NCBI RefSeq assembly: GCF_016458275.1
Contig: NZ_JAEMHM010000004.1
Location: forward strand, 124,001 to 188,000
DNA: 64,000 bases
Direction of reading: 5' to 3'
DNA from: Geomesophilobacter sediminis
GTDB taxonomy: Bacteria > Desulfobacterota > Desulfuromonadia > Geobacterales > Geobacteraceae
Shown here: positions 8,867 to 17,213 of the stretch, in pieces
Layout of the letters: each line of letters opens with the position of its first letter
Numbering within the stretch: the first letter of the stretch is position 1
Translations under genes and position numbers: made by a program
The notes under the pieces: model-generated
What the model saw: only the letters and a program-made list of their open reading frames with translations
Databases searched by the model: none
Told to the model about the DNA's origin: nothing

Positions 8867-9750
8867 GGCCCCACCCCGCTATCAATTTGTGAAAGTGCTG
8901 CATTCACCTTGGCCAGGTACTCTTCGCTCACGCATCTCTTGACCTTCAACCCGCCCTTTTGCTGGGCCAGCTTTTCCAAGATTTTGTTCACGCTACTGTC
9001 CTGGATACTCGCAGCCTTCCCGTCGTAGGTGGTGGACCTGGCATGAACGGCCGTGACGCCGGACTTCATATCCAAGATGCCGAGAGAATTATTCATGAGG
9101 TTGCGTAAGGTATCGAGGTTGAGCCGGAAGAACCATAGGATTTTCGCAGAAGTGACCACGGGGATTTTCTCGGGCTCCACCTCGTTGTTCTGCAGTTTGG
9201 TCAGTTCCTGGAGAGTTATGCCCACCGCTGCGCAAACCGTCGCAGGAACCAACTTTGTGGCCTCCAACGCCGCCCTGATGTATTCGCCGAATGAGCTTTC
9301 CGTCCTGAGCAACCGTGGGTTGATGGTATCCAGCTTCCGTTCACGTTCCACCGGAAACAGGTTGACGGCGGCTCCGGGTACTTTCTCGATTAGGTTGTGC
9401 ACCAGGAGGTTCATGGAAGGGGTGATGTCCGAGTCCCCACGCTCCCACCGTCCGTAAGTGTTCTTGCCGATATGCAACACCTCGCATATCTCGTCCAGAT
9501 TCATGTTCAGGATGCGGCAGCGCAGGTCCTTGAGCTGAGCCGGGGTAAGCGACGGCTTGAGGCCGAACTCAAGGGCTACCCGTTTCTTGTCGATTTCAAG
9601 GGACTGGTCGTGGGTGAACATAGTATCGCCGCAGGAGGGGCAGACCTCACACTCCACGTCTCGCAGAACCCGACCTTCCCCGTCTATTGCTATCGTCACC
9701 TCGGTTTTTTCGGTCCGGTAATCGGCTTCGAAACAGTTAGTGCAAATCAT
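8863..9750 (-). CDS. MqsA-like zinc-finger/HTH antitoxin-type regulator with extra C-terminal domain
   Basis: A 295-residue protein. The first 45 residues have two CxxC pairs (CTNC and CPSC), as in the YgiT/MqsA zinc domain. Residues about 65-125 form an HTH domain with the NTYGRWERG signature of MqsA/HigA-type antitoxins. About 165 further residues are unusual for MqsA, which is about 131 residues; they include a possible second HTH (about 145-215) and a tail of unknown role. The gene is between the MqsR/DUF4258-like gene and immA with ATGA-type overlaps on both sides. It is the obvious candidate to bind the palindromes at 10116-10154. Confidence 0.85.
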   Translation of the reverse strand: MICTNCFEADYRTEKTEVTIAIDGEGRVLRDVECEVCPSCGDTMFTHDQSLEIDKKRVALEFGLKPSLTPAQLKDLRCRILNMNLDEICEVLHIGKNTYGRWERGDSDITPSMNLLVHNLIEKVPGAAVNLFPVERERKLDTINPRLLRTESSFGEYIRAALEATKLVPATVCAAVGITLQELTKLQNNEVEPEKIPVVTSAKILWFFRLNLDTLRNLMNNSLGILDMKSGVTAVHARSTTYDGKAASIQDSSVNKILEKLAQQKGGLKVKRCVSEEYLAKVNAALSQIDSGVGP

Positions 9751-10094
9751 ATCGCTACTCCTACCTGCTCGAATGATGTCATCACCCAGTGGATGAAGTC
9801 GTTGGTCTTCGGATGGTGCTTGCTGGCGAATCGGCAGCAGACCCGGGCACCGGTGGTGCTCTTTCCGTAAATCACGTATCCGGTGCAGCCCGGACTCTCC
9901 GGCGTGGCCTCTCCGGTCTTATCACTCCCGGTTACCTGGGCCTCCATCAAGACCTTCTCCACGTCGCATTCAAACAGCTTTTCACGCGCCATGCCTTCCA
10001 TGCATTCCCGCGTTCTGCGTACCGCCCTTGCCAAGTAGGCGTCACGTAAGCCCTTCAGGACGTCTTCTTCCGGCTCCCTCTCAACCTGCGTCAT
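9747..10094 (-). CDS. Small MqsR/DUF4258-like protein, possible toxin partner
   Basis: A 115-residue protein whose second half (EKLFECDVEKVLMEAQ...TGYVIYGKSTTGARVCCRFAS) resembles the compact fold of DUF4258/MqsR-type RNase toxins; the similarity is weak and read by eye. I chose the ATG at 10094, which has GGGGTGA in front. A GTG at 10118 in the same frame would lie inside the operator palindrome. It overlaps the MqsA-like gene by four bases, the usual toxin-antitoxin layout. Alternatively it could be a small accessory protein of the conjugation block. The catalytic residues cannot be named with confidence. Confidence 0.65.
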   Translation of the reverse strand: MTQVEREPEEDVLKGLRDAYLARAVRRTRECMEGMAREKLFECDVEKVLMEAQVTGSDKTGEATPESPGCTGYVIYGKSTTGARVCCRFASKHHPKTNDFIHWVMTSFEQVGVAI

Positions 10095-10115
10095 AGCATC
10101 ACCCCATGGCAGCCG

Positions 10116-10163
10116 CACACCAATTGGTACTTTTTATATATACCAATTGGTGTGACGGGTCAA
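10116..10163 (-). promoter_or_regulatory. Promoter overlapped by two ACCAATTGGT operator palindromes
   Basis: Reading the minus strand, TTGACC (10158-10163), a 17-base spacer and TATATA (10135-10140) form a good sigma-70 promoter for the MqsR-like/MqsA-like/immA operon. Two copies of the palindrome ACCAATTGGT sit in the spacer and just after the -10 box. The two copies also form a larger perfect inverted repeat, 10116-10129 against 10141-10154. This is the expected layout for autorepression by a dimeric HTH antitoxin. Confidence 0.8.
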
Positions 10164-10365
10164 CATATTTCACAACCACCCCTCACCGGCCAAAGGAGTG
10201 CCCGATTCAACTTCCGTTCCTATTACTAACGTAGTGATCCGCCGGCGGAACCTGCGGCTGCAGCACAAGCACTCTAGCCTATCCACTAGCGTTATCGCAC
10301 CGACGCATATTGAATTTAAAGAAGCAGAACAACTCGATGTAAGGGCCGAAAAACCTGCAGAGGCT

Positions 10366-11085
10366 TCATTTAATCGATCGGTGTGCCATCATATACTCGT
10401 TGAACAGCACCTCAGCATATTGGTGGGCCACTTTCACGAGGAAGGTTTCTCTGAACAGGACTAAAGTCGTGAAAAATATTGCAAAAAACGTGAACATTAA
10501 AAAAGCAGGCAGATTATTGTTGGCCCCGTACCAGATTACACACCCCACGCTACCGAAGAACCCCAAAGGGGCTCCTCCCACGAGATTCCTCACAAATCCG
10601 TAACGAATGTTATACTGATGGGTCATCGCTCCTTTCCCGACGGACCTTCTGATAAATCCTACCGCTTCGCGGGCTACCTTCCTTGCTTCTTGAGGAGAAG
10701 CCTTCTCCTCAGCCACATCCATCAAGGCGAAATTGAAATCCTTCAACACTTTTTCTCTGATCGCAAGCTTAACTTTCCCGGACAAGAAAGAGTCTTGAAA
10801 TAGTAGATAGGCGGTGGTCGGGAAATTAATTCCCCCTTTCCCAAAGACGCCCTCCTCAACCCAGTGTTTGGCGATTGCACATTGCACTTGGATAAGCGCT
10901 AAAGTCACCACAGCGGGGAGAGTTAAATTTGCGACTACGAGCCATGCGACGTCCTTTGCCAGACTCTGCCAGAAAGCATGACCGAGAAATTGAATTGCAA
11001 AATGCACAGGGAACACCGTAGCTACGAAACAAGGGATGTAACGCGCCTTGATTTCATATTCATCCCACCACTTCGCTTGGTTCAT
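10366..11085 (-). CDS. Multi-pass membrane protein paired with an MBL-fold gene
   Basis: A 239-residue protein of unknown family. It starts MNQAKWWDEYEIKAR after a good GGGAGG site and has four hydrophobic segments in two pairs (about residues 18-35, 42-64, 175-190 and 192-210), separated by a roughly 110-residue charged cytosolic part. Two membrane hairpins around a soluble region resemble pore-like effectors of conflict systems, but I see no signature that proves this. It lies 56 bases downstream of an MBL-fold gene on the same strand, probably in the same transcript. A possible job is membrane damage or signalling controlled by the MBL partner; this is inference. Confidence 0.7.
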   Translation of the reverse strand: MNQAKWWDEYEIKARYIPCFVATVFPVHFAIQFLGHAFWQSLAKDVAWLVVANLTLPAVVTLALIQVQCAIAKHWVEEGVFGKGGINFPTTAYLLFQDSFLSGKVKLAIREKVLKDFNFALMDVAEEKASPQEARKVAREAVGFIRRSVGKGAMTHQYNIRYGFVRNLVGGAPLGFFGSVGCVIWYGANNNLPAFLMFTFFAIFFTTLVLFRETFLVKVAHQYAEVLFNEYMMAHRSIK

Positions 11086-11141
11086 CCTTCTGAATCCTCC
11101 CTTTTCACTGCCTTTTCATGCTTTAGTAAGTAATCTTGGGG

Positions 11142-12224
11142 TTACTCCTCAACCTGGGGGTAAAAAGGTAGGGGCGTGGAAGCGCTATAGGTTCCCCGTG
11201 CGGGAGCATCAGATGTATGGTGCCACTTGGAGGTGCCTTGCGTTGCATGGACGTGTGCTCCACGGCGGCGAAAAGCATTGCATACCTTCTTATTTGGGTG
11301 CTTAGGCTCCCCGTCGGGGGCGCAAGAGACGAAGGCAGTTCGGAGGGCATCGTCTTTGACATTTTTGGGTCCGAGTAGGCGGTTGAGTACCGAAGGACCG
11401 ACATTACGGTGACTACCATGATGAGGTACCTGAACAAATTTCAGCTTTTGGTGTGAGTACCCGGAAGCCTCCATGTAGTCCAGTGCTTTCGAAATTGCTT
11501 GAACCCCTGCATCACAGGTGAAGACGAGGTGCACCCCATCTACGTCAAGTTGTAGAACGGCACAACTATTGTTTTCCGCCGTTGTCTCTCCATCATCCGA
11601 AAGCGTCTCGAAGTCCCAGCCCTCGGCAATCTTAGTGACGGTCTCTGACAAGGCAGCGAGTGCCTTTGAAAAAAGCGTCTCCTGTTTCGGTTCCGGTGTC
11701 GACGCAAAGTCGGTTAGAAGGGATTCATAGTACTCCAGAGTAGGTCCCATGACCTTGAGCGCACCGGTTTCATTTGTAAGACCATAAAAAGGTTCGATGA
11801 TCGGTATGCCTTTCTCTTCTGCTATCTGTTCCAAGGTCAGTGCAGCGTTGAGGGATTTCTGCAGGCGGTCGCTGATGCTATTGTCTGTGACTCTGCCGTC
11901 TTTAAAAAGCTTTGCCATCCCCTGGGTATGATTCCATGGCTGGTGCATCCACAGCTCTCCAACCCGCAACTCGTTAAGAACAACCTCGAGGCCTGAAGAA
12001 TGATCACAGTCAGGATGGGAGTTAATGACGATGTCCACGAGGTCAGTACCATAGTAAGATTTGATGTGCTCAACAAGCTTCACGCCACTTTCCTTAAAGC
12101 CTCCATCCAGAACGACGACCGTTTGCTCATTCCTGGGCCCCGCGAGGTTACCAAAACGGAAACAAATGGCATCGCCGCTTCTCTCAACACTCCCTACAGG
12201 GAGAAAATCTATTTCATATCCCAC
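11142..12224 (-). CDS. Second ComEC-type metallo-beta-lactamase fold protein
   Basis: A 360-residue MBL-fold hydrolase with VLDGGF, the metal motif NSHPDCDHSSG and VPHHGSHRN. Its C-terminal part carries an HPNKKVCNAFRRRGA...TSKWHHTSD segment seen in other accessory MBL proteins. I chose the GTG at 12224, which gives MGYEIDFLPVG and has GAGGAGGGG seven bases upstream, rather than a GTG at 12257 without a site. It is only distantly like the MBL protein at 6799-7977. It precedes the four-pass membrane protein, giving a two-gene MBL/membrane module with its own promoter. Substrate unknown. Confidence 0.83.
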   Translation of the reverse strand: MGYEIDFLPVGSVERSGDAICFRFGNLAGPRNEQTVVVLDGGFKESGVKLVEHIKSYYGTDLVDIVINSHPDCDHSSGLEVVLNELRVGELWMHQPWNHTQGMAKLFKDGRVTDNSISDRLQKSLNAALTLEQIAEEKGIPIIEPFYGLTNETGALKVMGPTLEYYESLLTDFASTPEPKQETLFSKALAALSETVTKIAEGWDFETLSDDGETTAENNSCAVLQLDVDGVHLVFTCDAGVQAISKALDYMEASGYSHQKLKFVQVPHHGSHRNVGPSVLNRLLGPKNVKDDALRTAFVSCAPDGEPKHPNKKVCNAFRRRGAHVHATQGTSKWHHTSDAPARGTYSASTPLPFYPQVEE

Positions 12225-12265
12225 CTTCCCCTCCTCAACGTCCAGTAGATGACACACCTCGATTC

Positions 12266-12294
12266 AACATAGGCATTAGGTGCAATCAAATCAA
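12266..12294 (-). promoter_or_regulatory. Candidate sigma-70 promoter for the MBL/membrane module
   Basis: On the minus strand, TTGATT (12289-12294), 17 bases, and TATGTT (12266-12271) lie about 40 bases before the chosen GTG start. Spacing is ideal and each box has one or two departures from consensus. No operator-like repeat was seen. Confidence 0.5.
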
Positions 12295-12914
12295 TGAGCA
12301 AACGTTGAAATAAAGATTATATTTCGCCAATTTAGCAAATAGGGTCGGTGCTCCATTTGGCACCGAAGGGACAGTAGAGGTTTAGGGTCACGGCCGTCAG
12401 ACCGATCATCAAGCAAGGGCAGGTGGAATGCATGCACCACGGCAAACCTGGTAGCATACAGTGGTCGCCGGTCTGTGGGTACCAAGACAACGTCCCTGCA
12501 CCCATGGCTGGTACTACCTGAGCACTACGGCTAGTTTTTCGTGTCGACACTCCTTAACCTCCAGACGCTCGGGGCGACCCGATCGACACAAGAGCAGGGG
12601 AAGTGCGTGAACCGATTCACTGCTATAATGAAGACGCATTTGCGGTACCTGTAAATCTAATGAAACATATCCTCAACCGCTAATCTTTGCCCAAAGAGCG
12701 GCAGGAGCCCTAGCATCTGCCGTTTCCCAGTTGGATCCTCTTGTATCCTCTGGGATCCACTTATTCCTCTTACCCATTCCTCTTGTCGGCCGCTGCAGTA
12801 AACTTATTGACCTACGCGAAACCTACGACTTTATAGTTGCATTAATGGAATTTAAAGCTATATATGTGCCGTCAAAGCCACAAAAACCGTTTGGAGTTGA
12901 AAAAAGGAGGGTAC
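12295..12914. other. Intergenic stretch, no gene recognised
   Basis: About 620 bases between the MBL module and the 137-residue gene. Minus-strand frames of 60-70 codons around 12291-12550 have no start-site support or recognisable similarity. Base composition falls toward AT from about 12600. Apart from a good ribosome site at 12904-12911 for the next gene, I see nothing functional. Confidence 0.5.
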
Positions 12915-13328
12915 ATGTTTGCCAAGGTGTACCTTAGCAGGCGCAACCTAATTACTTTGCTGTCGAAAATTTGCCGCAAGGGTAACGGTGAAGAGACGGC
13001 GTGCACAATCATTAAAAAAGACAATTTACACCCAAAGTACCCTCAAACCATGAAAAAGCTGTCGGTCATTGCCGTGGGATATGGAGTTAACTTCACAGGG
13101 TCCACCCTGTACATCTCTCGGCAGGTCCTGAAGAACTTACTCACTGATCTTGATAAAAGAAAGGCTGGCGAGGAAGCGGCCTGCGTCGTTACAATCAACG
13201 AAGCGCACACCAGTGAGCTGCCAAGAACAATTAAGATTTATGCTCTCGAAGACGAGGAATACTACGGTGTTAATCGTTTTCCAGGGGCGGTGCACCCTGC
13301 TGATGCAGGCAGACTTCTCACTAGGTGA
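12915..13328 (+). CDS. 137-residue protein made of two 60-residue repeats
   Basis: An unrecognised protein, started at the ATG at 12915, which has GGAGG six bases upstream. The protein is an internal tandem duplication with an offset of exactly 60 residues: YLSRRNLITLL at 6 matches YISRQVLKNLL at 66, GEETAC at 25 matches GEEAAC at 85, and YPQT at 42 matches LPRT at 102. Each unit would be one helix followed by strands. There is no signal peptide or membrane segment. It stands alone on the plus strand inside the island, so it is cargo of unknown role; a repeat-built binding protein is possible. Confidence 0.7.
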   Translation: MFAKVYLSRRNLITLLSKICRKGNGEETACTIIKKDNLHPKYPQTMKKLSVIAVGYGVNFTGSTLYISRQVLKNLLTDLDKRKAGEEAACVVTINEAHTSELPRTIKIYALEDEEYYGVNRFPGAVHPADAGRLLTR

Positions 13329-14251
13329 GCGGTTCTATTATTGAAAGCAATCCATTCCCTAACGGTATCGGCCCTCGGTTGAGATGTCGATTAGTAGCCC
13401 TGCCGATTAACTAAGCATCCAATTTCCTGCCCAACTCCACCTCCCGACCAAGTTTCACGCTATGGAGTCCATCGTAGACTCTATCTTCTCTCCCGTTTCC
13501 CCGCCGATGACATCGTTAGCCTTCCCGTTCAAGAAATTCAAAAGCTGAGTTTCCAAATGGCCAAGTAATGGATTCAAATAGAGCGCCCCCTCCGGGGGAG
13601 GATCGTAATAACGAAACTCGTGGTTATCTCCACAAACATATAAAGATTGAGGGGATAGGCTCCCTTGAAAATGGAGAACATCTGCGTACCCAACGAATTC
13701 CGAATTCCTCGTGCCAATTACACTGGTTGCCCAAGGGGCCTACGACAGCTCGGCGTGGCCACGTCAGGTCATGTAGAAACGACTGAAGCCTTTCCTGGCC
13801 CTGCACCAGACTGGCCCAAACCTCAATCAAGGCGTTAAAGCACCAGAGCTTTAATGACAGTCACTCCACATCTAATTAATAATAAAAATAGGCTGAACAT
13901 AATGTATGTATTTTTCGACGTTATCACTCCTTTTATTACTTAATGTTTGCATTTACAAACATTAAGTAATAGTGATTGGTTCGCTTTGCCAGAGGAATGC
14001 CGCATTTCAATCTTGACTGGTCGTAAAAAAGGTATACAAATTTGGGTATTTAATTTTTGGATATAGGCATAAAATATGTGCAATAACAGGTCTGATAATA
14101 TTGCAAAGAACACAGGTATAAATGGGTCATCCCTAGCATTTTCTGCATTACTGGATTTAATATCGGAAATACTGGCTGATGAATACTTTAAACACCTAAA
14201 AATGATACATATCAGTAACAATTCCAAACACATTCAGTAGGAGATACAACC
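13329..14251. other. AT-rich intergenic stretch before the recombinase
   Basis: About 920 bases with no supported protein gene. Short frames around 13568-13830 and 13940-14233 have no credible starts or similarity. The stretch contains the long inverted repeat at 13935-13970. The 3' part is clearly lower in GC than the host genes, like the recombinase that follows. Confidence 0.5.
13935..13970. repeat. 15-base perfect inverted repeat
   Basis: Positions 13935-13949 (ATTACTTAATGTTTG) are the exact complement of 13956-13970, with a six-base loop. A shorter outer pair, ATCACT and AGTGAT, flanks it asymmetrically. It is about 280 bases upstream of the serine recombinase. It could be a protein-binding site, a hairpin terminator without a long T tract, or a recombination-related site. 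Confidence 0.6.
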
Positions 14252-16012
14252 ATGAAAGCAGCTATATACGCTCGTTACAGCAGCGACAACCAACGTGAGG
14301 AAAGTCTAGATGATCAAATTACAGTATGCATGCAATATGCAGATAAAAAAGGTTTTACCGTTGATCCCGATGACATCTTTGTTGATGCAGCAACTTCAGG
14401 AACCTTGCGTCAACGAGCCGGCCTAAACAATCTTTTAGAGGTCGTAAGGGAAAAGAGAGTCGATGCGGTTTTGGTCGACGACCTGTCAAGGCTATCTCGT
14501 AGTAATCTTGACATGTTGACTGCCATTGAGGAGTTAAAATTTTTAGACGTGGCATTGCACTCGGTCGCAGACAATCTTAATACAGCAGATGAAGAATCAA
14601 AAATTTCTTATCAGCTACGGGGTATTGTTAATGAAATATATGTTGATGATTTGAGAAAAAAAACACTACGAGGGCAATTGGGTCAAAAAACACGTGGTTA
14701 TAGCCTTGGTGAAAAAACTTATGGCTATAAAACGAAACCTTCTAGCGAGCTAAGGATGGATAAAAAAGGAAAACCTCGTCCCGATGGGATGTTAATTTAT
14801 ATATTTGAAGAACAGGCACTGATAGTAAATAAAATTTTTATACTTTTCAAAGAAGGAAAATCAATTCTTCAAATAGTAAAGCTTTTAAATTCGGAGGGTA
14901 TCCCCAGCCAAAAAAGAGAAAAGCAAGGGTGGAACACATCAACCGTAAGGCGAATTCTCAAAAATACCAAATACATTGGCAGGTGGACTTGGGGAAAAAA
15001 TCAAAACAAACGGATGCCTGGTACAGGAAAAGTTAGGCAGGTCCCTCGTCCTGAGCCTCTTTTTGAAGGTACGGATGAAACCCTGAGAATAATCCAACAG
15101 GATCTTTGGGATGCAGTCCAGGTTCGAATGAAAGAGGTGCAAGAGGCCTGGTCTCAAAGCGATAATCCCCGAAGGGGATTTTCTAAAAATCAGCGAAGCT
15201 ATGTTGATGTTTTCCCGAGAGAGATTTTGGCTGGAGCTATGATTTGTAGTGTATGTGATGGCGCGATAGGAAAGGTCAGTGGAAAGGGTGGAGGCTACTA
15301 CGGATGCCTTAAGGGAGCGAAAGGGGCTTGTTCAAACAAGATTCTAGTCAGAGCAAAACTCGCGGAAAGGGTCATACTTGACGAACTGGGACGCATCATC
15401 AATGACACTCAAAATCTGCAATATATCTTGAGAAAAGTGGAGCACATTGTCAGAAAAATGTTGTCCAATATTCCAAAGGAACTGGAAACAAAAAAAACTC
15501 AACTATCACATGACCAACTGAAGATAGACAACTTCGTAAGATTTATAGCAGAGGCGGGCCCGAGCGTGGCGATTGAAGATGCTTTACGGATCACAGAAAG
15601 AAAAGCAGCAGAGCTAAAATCGGAAATAGCGGCTATGGAGATAAAAAACAAACCAGCCTTCCGTGCTCCCTCGATTGAGTGGATTACTCTTCGGGTAGCT
15701 AAGGTCCAAAACATCTTAGAGCAAAAGACTGAACAATCTGCACTACTACTACGGAAAGTTCTAGGCAAGATAACCCTAGAGCCAGTATACCCAGATGGAG
15801 GCAAGTGCTATCTAATCGCTAAATCTAAGTTGCAGCCACTGGTCTTATTGGATGAGGAAAGGCCCCGGAAGGGGCCTTTGACTACGGAATCCGATCTGGC
15901 GTTTTCTTCGGATACCAGTTCGAATTCTTTACATTGGTGGAGGTGGCGGGAATCGAACCCGCGTCCGAAAGTCGTACACAAAAGGCGTCTACATGCTTAT
16001 ACCTGTTTTTAA
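14252..16012 (+). CDS. Large serine recombinase of an ssrA-integrated island
   Basis: A 586-residue site-specific recombinase. The N-terminal resolvase domain has YARYSSDNQ with the nucleophilic serine and DLSRLSRS; a recombinase domain follows (about 150-290), then a zinc-ribbon domain with CSVC...C at about 332-355 and a coiled-coil region. The start has TAGGAGA nine bases upstream. The coding sequence is much lower in GC than its neighbours, a sign of transfer. The last residues (HWWRWRESNPRPKVV) are the reverse reading of the 3' end of the tmRNA gene, so the frame ends 78 bases inside ssrA. This strongly suggests integration at ssrA. The natural C-terminus may have been fixed by the junction. 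Confidence 0.93.
   Translation: MKAAIYARYSSDNQREESLDDQITVCMQYADKKGFTVDPDDIFVDAATSGTLRQRAGLNNLLEVVREKRVDAVLVDDLSRLSRSNLDMLTAIEELKFLDVALHSVADNLNTADEESKISYQLRGIVNEIYVDDLRKKTLRGQLGQKTRGYSLGEKTYGYKTKPSSELRMDKKGKPRPDGMLIYIFEEQALIVNKIFILFKEGKSILQIVKLLNSEGIPSQKREKQGWNTSTVRRILKNTKYIGRWTWGKNQNKRMPGTGKVRQVPRPEPLFEGTDETLRIIQQDLWDAVQVRMKEVQEAWSQSDNPRRGFSKNQRSYVDVFPREILAGAMICSVCDGAIGKVSGKGGGYYGCLKGAKGACSNKILVRAKLAERVILDELGRIINDTQNLQYILRKVEHIVRKMLSNIPKELETKKTQLSHDQLKIDNFVRFIAEAGPSVAIEDALRITERKAAELKSEIAAMEIKNKPAFRAPSIEWITLRVAKVQNILEQKTEQSALLLRKVLGKITLEPVYPDGGKCYLIAKSKLQPLVLLDEERPRKGPLTTESDLAFSSDTSSNSLHWWRWRESNPRPKVVHKRRLHAYTCF
15858..15879 (-). terminator. ssrA terminator
   Basis: A 9-base-pair stem with tetraloop GGAA (AAAGGCCCC against GGGGCCTTT), 56 bases after the tmRNA 3' end on the minus strand. 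It lies inside the recombinase reading frame. The T tract is only three bases long, so termination may be modest, and the hairpin could act in both directions. Confidence 0.65.
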
Positions 16013-16286
16013 TTTAACCGCTCATGACTCCACAGGCCGGGATTCATGAGAAGCGGTCCCGCTAAATTTCGCCCCAGTGCCGCAGGCACTCACTGGAACT
16101 ATCCCACTAAAATGACGATCTGTCCTCACCCGTGGGAGAGGCTCGGCAGATCGTTAGCAGGTTATTAAGCTGCTAAAGCGTATTCGTAGTTGTCGGCGCT
16201 TAATGCGTCCCGGATTGTTTAACGAGCCACCCGGACCTCGGCATGCAACCTTTGCTTATTACCCCCGTCGAAACCTTTACACCCCC
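15935..16286 (-). ncRNA. ssrA: tmRNA (10Sa RNA)
   Basis: Transfer-messenger RNA that rescues stalled ribosomes. The minus strand begins GGGGGTGTAAAGGTTTCGAC, the typical tmRNA 5' end, and ends CCACCTCCACCA with the tRNA-like TPsiC arm (GGTTCGATTCCCGCC) just before it. The tag frame GCC GAC AAC TAC GAA TAC GCT TTA GCA GCT TAA encodes ADNYEYALAA, close to tags of Geobacter relatives. The length of 352 nt is normal. Its protein partner smpB is 0.9 kb upstream on the same strand. The 3' end doubles as the integration site of the island on its left. Confidence 0.97.
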
Positions 16287-16397
16287 AGTAATTTCCGGCT
16301 GTCGTTTTTCACGACCTCACTAAGATAGCACTTTCGCCCCAAAGCAGCAAGCACCATCCATAGAGAGTAGCTTGATCGCTACGTAGCGGAAATCTTC

Positions 16398-16778
16398 TCA
16401 GCACCGTTGCGCGACGCTCGGATCGGTTTCGGCGCTCTCGGCGCAAGCGGCTTTCGGCCTGGCGTCGAAGGCGGCACCCTCGAAGCGATCCGGCTCGGTG
16501 TTTTCTACCGGCAACAGAGGCGGATCGGTTTCCTTTTTCCCCCGCCAGGTGGTCGGCCCCAGCCAAAGGCTCAACGCGACCAGTATCACGGAGAAAAAGA
16601 CGAAGAAGATGTTGCGGCTGGCAAAGCCGGCGATGGATACGGCAAAGAGGATGATGCCGAAGGGCATGCAGAACGACTTCCGCTCCTCGGCGGTGGCCCG
16701 ATTGGTGGCGTACAGGAAAAACTGCAACAAGACAAAGAACAACGTGGCTGCGGCAAGAAACTTGATGACCGATAGCAT
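16398..16778 (-). CDS. Small membrane protein of unknown function
   Basis: A 126-residue protein started at the ATG at 16778, which has AAGGAGGAGAG immediately before it; an in-frame start 7 codons upstream lacks such a site. Three hydrophobic segments (about residues 3-22, 33-50 and 52-71) are followed by a charged, Pro- and Ala-rich tail likely in the cytosol. I do not recognise a family. It sits between smpB and ssrA, but nothing suggests a role in trans-translation. Confidence 0.7.
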   Translation of the reverse strand: MLSVIKFLAAATLFFVLLQFFLYATNRATAEERKSFCMPFGIILFAVSIAGFASRNIFFVFFSVILVALSLWLGPTTWRGKKETDPPLLPVENTEPDRFEGAAFDARPKAACAESAETDPSVAQRC

Positions 16779-17138
16779 TTCTCTCCTCCTTATCTGCATG
16801 CAATCCCGAACGGAACACCCGTCCAGCTATATCACGTAAAGATCAGTCCGACTCGCTCTCCCCAGCCCTGAGTTTGAGTGAACTCCTTATAACATAACCG
16901 GGCGCAAAATAAAAATATTTTTTCATTTACATTTACATTAAAAAAATTGCTCACCAAAGACACAGAGTCGTGACATAGCGGAGTTTTTCTGCTGGGCTGA
17001 TGGCAAGAGTGTGGTTTCATTCCTGGTTTAGGGCATCCGGTGGCGGGAATCGGCCCCTCACCCCAACCCTCTCTGGAAAGGAAAAGGAGTAAGGAACTGA
17101 TTTCCGAAGGAAGAGAAAGCAAGGAATTTGGTTTCAAA

Positions 17139-17178
17139 CGACGAAGGCCACCTCCGGTTTCGGAGGTGGCCTTCGTCG
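17139..17178 (-). terminator. 18-bp perfect hairpin downstream of smpB
   Basis: Positions 17139-17156 are the exact complement of 17161-17178, with loop GTTT. This very stable hairpin follows the smpB stop by about 36 bases. It lacks a T tract on either strand, so it may slow or protect the transcript end rather than act as a classical terminator. The remaining bases from 16779 to 17138 hold no recognised gene, only an AT-rich run near 16915-16950 and a degenerate copy of the dispersed CCTCACCCC-type repeat. Confidence 0.7.
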
Positions 17179-17213
17179 ATCTGTAGGTAGGCAGCAGCAG
17201 CGTTTGCGGCGGA

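Noticed and set aside
12291-12550. Two overlapping minus-strand frames of about 65-72 codons
   Set aside because: No ribosome site, no recognisable domain, and the two frames overlap each other; probably chance.
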